Made by a program: the position numbers and the translations under genes. Below the pieces are notes generated by a model that saw nothing but the letters and a program-made list of their open reading frames with translations, did not search any database and was not told where the DNA came from. Positions 1 through 6,691 of a stretch of 11,600 nucleotides of DNA are shown here, piece after piece; position 1 is the stretch's first letter; each line of letters starts with the position of its first letter. The stretch covers positions 1 through 11,600 of the forward strand of contig JAGNOB010000020.1 in NCBI GenBank assembly GCA_017990305.1, read 5' to 3'. Origin of the DNA: Leucobacter sp. (GTDB lineage Bacteria > Actinomycetota > Actinomycetes > Actinomycetales > Microbacteriaceae).

Positions 1-591
1 TTCCAGGCCATGGGCATGCCCTACATCCAGGCGGAGGCGTTCTTCGAGATGTCGCTCGCGTGGCGAGCGCTGCACACGCAGGGCCGCGGGCTGTTCTCCA
101 TCCTGCTGAAGAACGTGCCAGACGTCGATCACCGTCGGGTGCGTGAGGGCGAGTTCGCCTGCAACGCGATGATCGGCTTCAACTTCGGTGAGGGCCACTT
201 CCATAACGAAGAACTCATCGCAGCGATTCAGGAGCAGGCGCAGTTCGAGCCGGGCGAGTTCATCGTTGCTTGGGCTGAGTCGGAGGCGCTCTGGCGAGGC
301 TTCCAGAACTACAAGATGATCGACGCGGCCCTCGGCGTCGTCGAGACCGGCCGCTGGCAGGTGAAAGACGCGGCCGAGGCGCAGCCGTGGCTGCCCGAGG
401 GCCCGATCCCGCTCACCGTCACCTGGCGCTCGCCCGAGTTCGAGAAGCTGCAGTTCACCGCGACAGATATTGTCGGCCCGGACGCCCTGCCCGAACCCGA
501 AGACGACGCGGTCACGCTCGGCGTGAACACGCAGGCGCTCAACCAGTTCGTCGCCGAATCGGAGACGCTCGTGGAGGTCATCAAGCGATGA
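1..591 (+). CDS. Unrecognised protein, C-terminal part (5' end outside window)
   Basis: The reading frame is open from base 1 to a TGA at 589-591, giving 197 codons. The first ATG lies only 9 bases in with no visible ribosome binding site, so the true start is probably upstream of the window. I do not recognise the family. The visible part is soluble, without membrane segments or a signal peptide. It is rich in aromatic and acidic residues (for example GFNFGEGHFHNEELIAAI, and AWAESEALWRGFQNYKMIDAAL), and a segment near LPEGPIPLTVTWRSPEF looks like beta structure. Codon use matches the downstream genes, so I take it as a real gene. The stop overlaps the ATG of the FAD oxidoreductase (ATGA), and GGAGG at 573-577 inside this gene is the next gene's ribosome binding site. 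The two proteins are therefore probably made together and may share a pathway. No function is assigned. Confidence 0.8.
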   Translation, partial: FQAMGMPYIQAEAFFEMSLAWRALHTQGRGLFSILLKNVPDVDHRRVREGEFACNAMIGFNFGEGHFHNEELIAAIQEQAQFEPGEFIVAWAESEALWRGFQNYKMIDAALGVVETGRWQVKDAAEAQPWLPEGPIPLTVTWRSPEFEKLQFTATDIVGPDALPEPEDDAVTLGVNTQALNQFVAESETLVEVIKR

Positions 592-2036
592 CGACAGCGG
601 TCATTGTCGGCAGCGGGCCGAACGGGCTCGCTGCCGCGACCGTGCTCGCCCGCGCCGGTGTCGAGGTCACCGTTGTTGAGGCCGCGAACCAGCTCGGAGG
701 GGGAGCTCGCTCAGTCGAGTCCCCCCTCGCGGGGCTCGTGCAGGATCACTGCGCGGCAGTGCACCCCATGGCTCCCGCGTCCCCCTTCTTCCACACCCTC
801 GACCTCAGGGCGATGGGTGTGCGCTGGGCACACGCGCCGATCGACGCCGCACACCCGCTTGATTCGGGTGCGCCCGGCATCCTGCGTACCTCAGTGCGGG
901 ACACCGCTGCCGGTCTCGGTCGCGACGGCGGGCGCTGGTCGGCGGCCTTCGGGCCGCTCGCGGACGCCTTCGACAGGTTGTCGTCGGTGATCATGTCGCC
1001 GATGCTCAGGGTCCCGAGGCATCCCCTGCTGCTCGCGCGCATGGGGCTCGTCGCAGGCCCACCGCCCGCGCTCGTCGGGAAACTGTTCCGCGAGGAGCGA
1101 GCCCGAGCCCTGTTCATGGGCGTCGCCGCGCACGCGCTGCAGCCCCTCACGCTGCCGCTCGTGACTGGCATTGGCGCGGGCATCATTATCGCCGGCCATG
1201 CAGTCGGGTGGCCCGTCGTCGAAGGCGGCACCGGCCGCTTCACCGACGCGCATATCCGGCTGCTGCACAGCCTCGGTGTGAAGTTCGAGACAGGGGTACG
1301 TGTCAACAGGCTCTATGAGCTCCCGCCACGTGACATTACGATCCTCGACGTGCACCCGCGCGCCGCCGCGGGCATCCTCGCTGAGCAGCAACCGCATGGC
1401 GCACGTCGCGCCTACCGCTCGTTCACACCGGGACCGGCCGCCTTCAAAGTGGATTTCGCAGTCGACGGCGGGATCCCATGGCGCGACCCCGAGATCGCGC
1501 AGGCGGGCACCGTGCACCTCGGTGGCACAGCCGAGGAAATCATCGCGGTTGAAGCGCAGGTCGCCGCCGGAAAGATGCCCGAGCGGCCCTTCGTGCTCGT
1601 CGGGCAGCAGGCGGCAGCCGATCCCACGCGCGCGAACGGTTCCCTCCAACCGATCTACGCCTACGCGCACGTGCCGACCGGGTACACGGGCGACGCGACC
1701 GAGGCGATAATCTCGCAGATTGAGCGCTTCGCGCCCGGCTTCCGTGAGCGGATTGTCGCGCTGAGCACGCGCACCCCCGCCGAGAGCGAAGCCGAGAACC
1801 CGAATTTCGTCGGCGGCGACATTCTCACCGGTGCGAAATCGCCGCTGCAGTTTCTCCTCGGGCCCAGGCTCAACGCCCAGCCCTACGACACCGGCGTACC
1901 AGGTGTGTACCTGTGCTCGGCGGCCACGCCTCCGGGCCCCGGCATACACGGCATGGGAGGATACAACTCCGCGCATCGCGCGCTCACATACCTTGCGCAG
2001 GGAAGCGCTCCGAAGATCGAGGTGTATGCCCCATGA
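588..2036 (+). CDS. FAD-dependent oxidoreductase, phytoene dehydrogenase/PYROXD2-like (COG1233 type)
   Basis: The product has 482 residues. The N-terminus is a Rossmann dinucleotide-binding fold: AVIVGSGPNG (residues 4-13, GxGxxG at 8-13) followed by the acidic end of the second strand at E31 (VTVVEA) and a GGGARS turn at 37-42. Near the C-terminus, GVYLCSAATPPGPGIHGMGG is the second FAD-contacting motif typical of phytoene desaturase-like flavoproteins. Length is normal for this family. I chose ATG 588 because the Rossmann fold begins there and GGAGG sits 10 bases upstream; the open frame extends further upstream but only as an out-of-frame shadow of the preceding gene. It overlaps that gene by 4 bases and the PucR gene by 4 bases, so the three are probably one transcript. 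The likely role is FAD-linked oxidation or isomerisation of a hydrophobic or unsaturated substrate, but no carotenoid gene is nearby, so carotenoid desaturation is not supported. The substrate is unknown. Confidence 0.88.
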   Translation: MTTAVIVGSGPNGLAAATVLARAGVEVTVVEAANQLGGGARSVESPLAGLVQDHCAAVHPMAPASPFFHTLDLRAMGVRWAHAPIDAAHPLDSGAPGILRTSVRDTAAGLGRDGGRWSAAFGPLADAFDRLSSVIMSPMLRVPRHPLLLARMGLVAGPPPALVGKLFREERARALFMGVAAHALQPLTLPLVTGIGAGIIIAGHAVGWPVVEGGTGRFTDAHIRLLHSLGVKFETGVRVNRLYELPPRDITILDVHPRAAAGILAEQQPHGARRAYRSFTPGPAAFKVDFAVDGGIPWRDPEIAQAGTVHLGGTAEEIIAVEAQVAAGKMPERPFVLVGQQAAADPTRANGSLQPIYAYAHVPTGYTGDATEAIISQIERFAPGFRERIVALSTRTPAESEAENPNFVGGDILTGAKSPLQFLLGPRLNAQPYDTGVPGVYLCSAATPPGPGIHGMGGYNSAHRALTYLAQGSAPKIEVYAP

Positions 2037-3298
2037 GCCCACTCGGAACCGATGTGCAAATGCGCGAACTCGTGGCGCAGGCCGGGCGCAAGCTCCAGGC
2101 AATGGCGCCCCAAATCGTAGAGGAAATGACGGAGTTGCTCGCCGAACGTGTCGCGGGCCTCGCGCAAGACGCGCAACTCATCGAGATCCTCCACGCGAGC
2201 ATCGACGGCAACGTCTGGACCCTCGGGCACGTGCTCACCAACGACATCGGGGTCGACTCGATGCAGCCAAACACGGGCGCCGTGGAATACGCGATCCGCC
2301 TGGCCCAGCGGGACATCCCGCTTGGCTCGCTCACTCACGCCTACTATCTCGGGCAGGCGATGTGCGTGCGACGCGGGATCGACGCGGTCGACCAGCTCGA
2401 GCTCGAGGACAAAGAGCTCCAGATGAACCTCGTGCGGCTCGTGACAGAGGTCACGCACGACTACTTCGACTGGATCTTGCAGTACGTCACGAAGGTGCAC
2501 GTCGCAGAGCAGTCGCGCTGGTGGACGGCACGCGCGGTCACCAACGCGGCAGCTGTGATGAAAGTGTTGCGCGGCGAAGCCATCTCGGTTGCGGGCTTCG
2601 AAACTCGCACGAAATACAAGCTAGAGCAGCAGCACATCGCGTTCATCGCCTGGCTCGAACTCGAAACCAACGACACCGAAGACCAGCAACGAGTCGACCA
2701 ACTGCTACGCCGCATGGCCTCGATCGTCCGGTCAACGCGACCGCCGCTCATCACCGCTGCAGACCCCTCGACAGCTTGGGCCTGGGCGACAATCCCGTCG
2801 GGTGAGCTCGACCCCGAGACGCTCGCACGCATCGAAACCCTTGCCGCATCAGAGGAAGCACGCAACATCCGCGTCACGATCGGTGCTCCCGGCCACGGTA
2901 TCCACGGGTTTCGTCAGAGTCATGAGCAGGCTGCCAAGGCGCGAATCGTCGCACTCGGCACCCAGCGGTATCGCGAAGATAGGATCGTCTCTTTTGGCGA
3001 CCCAGATGTTGGGATCCTGTCGCTGATGATGCACGATCCCAAAGGTGCCCTCACCTGGACGCGGAACGTGCTCGGCCCCATCGCAAGCTGTGGCGAGGCA
3101 AACGCAGCAATGCGTGACACCCTGGCAACGTACTACGCAACGGGAGGCAACATCTCGCGGACCGCAGAGGAACTCGGCCTGCACCGGAACACCGTGCGGC
3201 AACGGGTCGGCCGCTTCGAACAGGATCGCGGCGCACGGCCACAAAACAGCCTAGAAATCTCGCTCGCGCTCAGGCTGTGCGAGCTCCTTGGAGAGTAG
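2033..3298 (+). CDS. PucR/CdaR-family transcriptional regulator with RsbRD-like N-terminal domain
   Basis: The product has 421 residues. Residues about 10-155 are a helical domain resembling the RsbT co-antagonist (RsbRD) N-terminal domain, with the stretch IPLGSLTHAYYLGQAMCVRRG at about 95-115. Residues about 165-340 match the GGDEF-like middle domain of CdaR-type regulators. Residues about 360-421 are the PucR C-terminal helix-turn-helix: LATYYATGGNISRTAEELGL then HRNTVRQRVGRFE (about 364-396). This order is the usual one in actinobacterial PucR proteins. ATG 2033 overlaps the TGA of the FAD oxidoreductase (ATGA), with GAGG at 2019-2022 as ribosome binding site. Family members usually activate adjacent metabolic genes in response to a small molecule. 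Being the last gene of the row, it probably controls the oxidoreductase operon or a divergent target outside the window. The stop is followed directly by a pentanucleotide array. Confidence 0.9.
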   Translation: MSPLGTDVQMRELVAQAGRKLQAMAPQIVEEMTELLAERVAGLAQDAQLIEILHASIDGNVWTLGHVLTNDIGVDSMQPNTGAVEYAIRLAQRDIPLGSLTHAYYLGQAMCVRRGIDAVDQLELEDKELQMNLVRLVTEVTHDYFDWILQYVTKVHVAEQSRWWTARAVTNAAAVMKVLRGEAISVAGFETRTKYKLEQQHIAFIAWLELETNDTEDQQRVDQLLRRMASIVRSTRPPLITAADPSTAWAWATIPSGELDPETLARIETLAASEEARNIRVTIGAPGHGIHGFRQSHEQAAKARIVALGTQRYREDRIVSFGDPDVGILSLMMHDPKGALTWTRNVLGPIASCGEANAAMRDTLATYYATGGNISRTAEELGLHRNTVRQRVGRFEQDRGARPQNSLEISLALRLCELLGE

Positions 3299-3363
3299 CC
3301 AGGCCCGGCCTGGCCCGGCCCGGCCCGGCCTGGCCCGGCCTGGCCTGGCCCGGCCCGGCCCGG
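3299..3363. repeat. Tandem pentanucleotide array, 13 units of CCNGG
   Basis: The array starts on the base after the PucR stop codon. Thirteen uninterrupted 5-bp units all read CCNGG and differ only in the centre base, which in order is A, C, T, C, C, C, T, C, T, T, C, C, C. There are thus eight CCCGG units, four CCTGG and one CCAGG. A 14th unit has decayed to CCTCA. Each unit is self-complementary except at the centre, so the array can pair with itself in many registers on either strand. It lies in the gap between two converging genes and is not itself coding: the ARPG/AGPG-type peptides it would encode are low-complexity artefacts. It may act as a structured transcription end, or simply be slippage-prone DNA. 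Confidence 0.93.
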
Positions 3364-3375
3364 CCTCACCGGTGG

Positions 3376-3457
3376 CCCGAAGCACACGCTTTCGACCGGA
3401 GCACACGCCGCCTACATGTAGGCCGCGTGTGCGTTGGTCGGCTGCGTGTGCTCTGGG
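3376..3457. repeat. Long imperfect palindrome with four nested GCACACGC motifs (possible bidirectional terminator)
   Basis: The sequence is symmetric about the point between 3416 and 3417. The inner 32 bases (3401-3432) form a palindrome with a single mismatched pair, centred on CCTACATGTAGG. Outside it, CGACC (3393-3397) pairs with GGTCG (3436-3440), AGCACACGC (3381-3389) pairs with GCGTGTGCT (3444-3452), and CCC (3376-3378) pairs with GGG (3455-3457). The motif GCACACGC thus occurs twice in direct orientation and twice inverted. Lying between the stops of two converging genes, it could end transcription from both sides, although no T-tract follows on either strand. It also resembles extragenic palindromic elements dispersed in bacterial genomes. 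Whether it recurs cannot be told from one window. Confidence 0.85.
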
Positions 3458-3491
3458 GTGGTGTTTCGGTGGTGCGGGTAGTGCTGGGGGT

Positions 3492-4424
3492 TTAGAAGCC
3501 GACCTTGTCCCTGCCCTTGAGCTGCAGCAGATCGCGTGCCTCGTCGGGAGTTGCAACCTCGAAGTTCAGCGCCTCAAGGATGGTGCGGATCCGGGAGACC
3601 TGCTCAGCATTTGAGACGGCGAGCTGCCCCGGACCAATCCAGAGCGAGTCCTCAAGCCCGACGCGTACGTGCGACCCCATGGCTGAGCCGATCGTGGCGA
3701 GCGGCAGCTGGTTGCGCCCGGCTCCCAGAATCGACCACTCGTAAGCGTCACCGAAGAGTCGGTCAGCGGTGCGGCGCATGTGCATGAGATCTTCGGGGTG
3801 CCCGCCGATGCCGCCGAGTAGGCCAAACACCGACTGCACGAAGAGCGGGCCTCGGGCAAGGCCTCGGGCCTGGAAATGCGCCAGGTTGTTGAGGTGCGAG
3901 ATGTCGTAGCACTCGAACTCGAAGCGGGTGTCGTTCGCGTTGCCGATCTCGAGGATGCGCTCGATGTCGGCGAAGGTGTTCTTGAACACCAGGTCACGGG
4001 AGTTTTCGAGGCCCTCGCGCTCCCACTCGTGTGCGAACTCGGAGAAGCGGTCGAGCATCGGGTACAGTCCGAAGTTCATGGAGCCCATGTTCAGTGAGGC
4101 AAGCTCGGGGGAAAACGCCATCACGGGGCGCATCCGCTCCTCGACGGTCATGTGCGGGGAGCCGCCGGTGGTGATGTTGATGACGGCGTCGGTGTTTGCT
4201 TTCAACCGCGCAAGGATCGGTTCGAAGTGCGCCGGATCTTGCGAGGGGCGACCGTCGTCGGGGTGGCGTGCGTGCATGTGCACGATCGACGCGCCGGCCT
4301 CGGCTGCCCCGATTGCGGCGTCTGCGATCTCATCGGCCGTGACTGGGAGGTGTCGGGACATCGAGGGGGTGTGGATCGCGCCGGTGACGGCTGAGGTGAT
4401 GATGACCTTGCGTGCGGTTGCCAT
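3492..4424 (-). CDS. Beta-keto acid cleavage enzyme (BKACE, formerly DUF849; 3-keto-5-aminohexanoate cleavage protein family)
   Basis: The product has 310 residues, normal for the family. BKACE enzymes condense a beta-keto acid with acetyl-CoA and split it into acetoacetate plus a new acyl-CoA, using a divalent metal. Family landmarks are all present: ITSAVTGAIHTPSMS near the N-terminus, the metal-binding HMH at residues 49-51 (VHMHARHPDDGRP), INITTGGSP (83-90), LASLNMGSMNFGLYP (108-122), and HVRVGLED (252-259), where R254, E258 and D259 match the spacing of the catalytic Arg, the metal-ligand Glu and the following Asp of the type enzyme Kce. ATG 4424 is preceded by AAAGGAA (minus strand, 4433-4439); the frame runs further upstream but has no family similarity there. 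It is the last gene of the minus-strand cassette, 52 bases after the SDR. Substrate specificity varies widely in this family and cannot be read here. Confidence 0.93.
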   Translation of the reverse strand: MATARKVIITSAVTGAIHTPSMSRHLPVTADEIADAAIGAAEAGASIVHMHARHPDDGRPSQDPAHFEPILARLKANTDAVINITTGGSPHMTVEERMRPVMAFSPELASLNMGSMNFGLYPMLDRFSEFAHEWEREGLENSRDLVFKNTFADIERILEIGNANDTRFEFECYDISHLNNLAHFQARGLARGPLFVQSVFGLLGGIGGHPEDLMHMRRTADRLFGDAYEWSILGAGRNQLPLATIGSAMGSHVRVGLEDSLWIGPGQLAVSNAEQVSRIRTILEALNFEVATPDEARDLLQLKGRDKVGF

Positions 4425-4476
4425 GATTCGGGTTCCTTTATGGGAGTGGTGGGCGGGTCTCAGCTGCGTGACCGGA

Positions 4477-5256
4477 TCAGTACAGCTTTTCGGTGTTGCC
4501 GTCGATGGCCATGGCCTGGCCATTGACCATGCGTGCGAGTGGGCTCGCGAGGAACACTGCCATGTCCGCGATGTCCTGGGCCTCAACGAGGCGGTTCAGT
4601 GACGACTGCCCGTGGTAGAGGGCAGATACCTCGGCGACTGACTGCCCGAGCATCTCCGCCTTCGCTTCGATGACTGACTGGATGCGCGGGCCGTTCACCG
4701 CGCCAGGGCAGATCGCGTTCACACGAATCCCTTCCGACCCGAGTTCGATCGCGAGAGTCTTGGTGAGCCCGACCACGGCCCACTTTGATGCCGAGTATGG
4801 GCTCCGGCCAGCCATTCCCAGGCGGCCGGCGGCGGACGCGAGGTTGATGATGCTCGCGTCTGGTGATTGCCGAAGCAGCGGGAGCATGTGCTTGATGCAG
4901 TAGAACTGGCCGTGGACGTTCACGTCGAAGGTGGCGCGCCAGGCTTCCGAGTCGAGGCTCTCTATCGGGCCGGTGGGCCCGGCGATCCCGGCGTTGTTCA
5001 CGAGAACGTCGAGCCCACCGAGCTCCGCAGCGACCTGCTCGGCCAGCGCGACGACCTGCTGCTCATCGGAGACATCACTCACGGCGGCGGCGAAGCCCTC
5101 GGCCTGCGCCGCTTCGACCGCGTCGCTGCTGATGTCAGTCACGAGGACGCGTGCGCCGAGTGCACGGAACTCGGTTGCGATCGCGAGGCCAATACCGGCG
5201 GCGCCGGCCGTGACGAGGACGCGGGTTCCGGTGAGGTCGAGCTTGTTGGTGGTCAT
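4477..5256 (-). CDS. SDR-family NAD(P)-dependent oxidoreductase
   Basis: The product has 259 residues, a classical-length short-chain dehydrogenase. Visible landmarks are the cofactor loop VTAGAAGIG (residues 15-23), an acidic residue at the end of the second strand (D41, which in this family favours NAD over NADP), NNAG (87-90), N114, S141, and YSASK with the catalytic Tyr154 and Lys158. The C-terminus ends in the usual GQAMAIDGN. I chose ATG 5256, which has AAAGTGA 8 bases upstream; a GTG four codons earlier (5268) is a possible alternative but has no better ribosome binding site. It lies 47 bases after the MFS gene and 52 bases before BKACE on the same strand. The context suggests that it oxidises a beta-hydroxy acid to the beta-keto acid used by BKACE. 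The dehydrogenase activity is well supported; the substrate is inference. Confidence 0.92.
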   Translation of the reverse strand: MTTNKLDLTGTRVLVTAGAAGIGLAIATEFRALGARVLVTDISSDAVEAAQAEGFAAAVSDVSDEQQVVALAEQVAAELGGLDVLVNNAGIAGPTGPIESLDSEAWRATFDVNVHGQFYCIKHMLPLLRQSPDASIINLASAAGRLGMAGRSPYSASKWAVVGLTKTLAIELGSEGIRVNAICPGAVNGPRIQSVIEAKAEMLGQSVAEVSALYHGQSSLNRLVEAQDIADMAVFLASPLARMVNGQAMAIDGNTEKLY

Positions 5257-5303
5257 GCGAAGGGTCACTTTCTGCTGAGCTGCGGGGAGGACAAACGGGG
5301 CCG

Positions 5304-6626
5304 CTAGTGCGGGGCGAGGGCTGCGGTGGAGGGGTTTTCAGCGCCCCGCTTGAGGAAGCGGGTGAGCACGGCACCGATGACGCACATCGCGACAACAAAC
5401 CAGAGGCCGGCGACCTTGCTGCCTGTCAGTCCCTCCATGAAGCCCATGATGTACGGGCCGAGGAAGCCGCCGAGTAGGCCGATCGTGTTCACGAAGGCGA
5501 TGCCGCCTGCGAGTGCCGCGCCTGAGAGCCTTGTCGCTGGGTAAGTGAAGAGGATCGGCTGCAGTGCAAAGAAGTTGAATGCTGCGAGGCAGAAGCCGAG
5601 CATGCCGAGCAGCGGCCCGCCAAGCGCGCCGAGGGTGAACCCTGCCACGATGCCGACCATGGTGGTCGTGGCGATCATCCTTGAGCGCGTGGCCGTGGTC
5701 GCTAGTCGCGGCAGCAGGAGCGCGCCGACGGCGGAGAAGATCCACGGCACTGAGGTGAGCAGACCAATCTGGATCGTGCTGAGTGTGCCGTAGCTGCCGA
5801 TGATCGACGGCAAGAAGAAACTGAGTGCGTAGACAGCGATCTGGTGGGTGAAGTAGATCGCGACGACGAGCAGGATCTGCTTGTCTTTGAGGACGTGTCG
5901 CAGTTTTGAGTTACCAGAGGCTTCGGCGCCGGCGAGCTCTTCTGCGAGGATGCGGGCCTCGAGATCCTCGGCCTCCTCCCTGGTGAGGAACTTCGCCTCG
6001 GTTGGCTTGTTCGGCAGGAACTTCCAGATGAAGATCGCGAGGAAGCAGGAGGGGATGCCTTCGAGGAGGAACATCCACTGCCAGCCGTGGAGGCCTGCGA
6101 CGCCGTCGAGGTTGAGCAGAACGCCTGCGAGCGGTGCGCCGATGATGTTGGCGACTGAGACGCCGAGCAAGAACATGCCGTTGGCCTTCGCGCGATCCTT
6201 CACCATGAACCACTGAGTGATGAAGTAGATCACGCCTGGGAAGAGACCGGCCTCAGCGATGCCAAGCAGCATCCGCAGGATGTAGAAACTCCACTCGCCC
6301 TGCACGAACATCATGGCGGCGGAGAGCAGCCCCCAGGTGATCATGATGCGCACGATCCAGAACCTGGCGCCGACCTTGTGCATGATCAGGTTCGACGGGA
6401 TTTCTGAGAGCGCGTAGGTGAGGAAGAACAGGCCGGCGCCGATGCCGTAGGCCGTGGCGGAGATGCCGATGTCGATCTCGAGACGGTCTTTTGCCATCCC
6501 GATGTTGGTGCGGTCGATGAAGGCCATGACGTATGCGGCGATCAACAGGGGCATGATGCGCCGGAAAATGACCCGGTTGATCTGCTCTGGAGACCGCATC
6601 TTTGGCGCGGAAACTGTGCTGGACAT
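5304..6626 (-). CDS. MFS transporter, anion:cation symporter (ACS) family
   Basis: The product has 440 residues and about twelve hydrophobic segments in two blocks of six. The blocks are separated by a charged cytoplasmic loop at about residues 205-250 (FLPNKPTEAKFLTREEAEDLEARI). Signs of the ACS family (phthalate, hexuronate and tartrate permease relatives) are FIDRTNIGMA in the first membrane segment (D38, R39), SEIPSNLIMHKVGARFWIVR in the loop between segments 2 and 3, and the loop motif KPTEAKFLTREE. ACS members import organic anions with protons. ATG 6626 starts just before the polar N-terminus MSSTVSAPK; the upstream extension of the frame is proline- and arginine-rich and unlike a transporter. 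It lies 65 bases downstream of the lacI-type gene and 47 bases upstream of the SDR, so it is the presumed importer of the cassette's substrate. Confidence 0.92.
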   Translation of the reverse strand: MSSTVSAPKMRSPEQINRVIFRRIMPLLIAAYVMAFIDRTNIGMAKDRLEIDIGISATAYGIGAGLFFLTYALSEIPSNLIMHKVGARFWIVRIMITWGLLSAAMMFVQGEWSFYILRMLLGIAEAGLFPGVIYFITQWFMVKDRAKANGMFLLGVSVANIIGAPLAGVLLNLDGVAGLHGWQWMFLLEGIPSCFLAIFIWKFLPNKPTEAKFLTREEAEDLEARILAEELAGAEASGNSKLRHVLKDKQILLVVAIYFTHQIAVYALSFFLPSIIGSYGTLSTIQIGLLTSVPWIFSAVGALLLPRLATTATRSRMIATTTMVGIVAGFTLGALGGPLLGMLGFCLAAFNFFALQPILFTYPATRLSGAALAGGIAFVNTIGLLGGFLGPYIMGFMEGLTGSKVAGLWFVVAMCVIGAVLTRFLKRGAENPSTAALAPH

Positions 6627-6644
6627 GGGGCTGCTTTCTGATCG

Positions 6645-6672
6645 GGGCACGACAAGGCTGGGCTTGGTGCCC
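6645..6672 (-). terminator. Hairpin between the lacI-type and MFS genes (possible attenuator)
   Basis: GGGCAC (6645-6650) pairs with GTGCCC (6667-6672) and CAAG (6653-6656) with CTTG (6663-6666). This makes a 10-bp stem with a 2-base bulge and a 6-base loop. It sits in the 65-base gap between the regulator's stop and the transporter's start, with no T-tract after it. It may lower read-through, protect a processed transcript end, or do nothing. Confidence 0.45.
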
Positions 6673-6691
6673 TGGATGGAGAAACCGGCGG

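Noticed and set aside
891..2102. 403-codon open frame on the minus strand
   Set aside because: It lies opposite the FAD oxidoreductase, has arginine- and glycine-rich composition without any family motif, and is explained by the GC-rich codon use of the real gene.
1831..2805. 324-codon open frame on the plus strand
   Set aside because: It spans the end of the oxidoreductase and much of the PucR gene in another frame, and its peptide is arginine-rich and motif-free.
3299..3457. CRISPR array or integron attC site
   Set aside because: The units are 5 bp without spacers, and the palindrome lacks repeat-spacer order, attC boxes, and any cas or integrase gene nearby.
3133..3556. Minus- and plus-strand frames encoding GPGRAGPGQ/ARPG-type repeats
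   Set aside because: The repeats come from reading through the CCNGG array; flanks do not resemble protein, and no ribosome binding site supports them.
5257..5268. GTG 5268 as start of the SDR gene
   Set aside because: It adds four residues without a ribosome binding site; ATG 5256 has AAAGTGA at a suitable distance. The alternative cannot be fully excluded.
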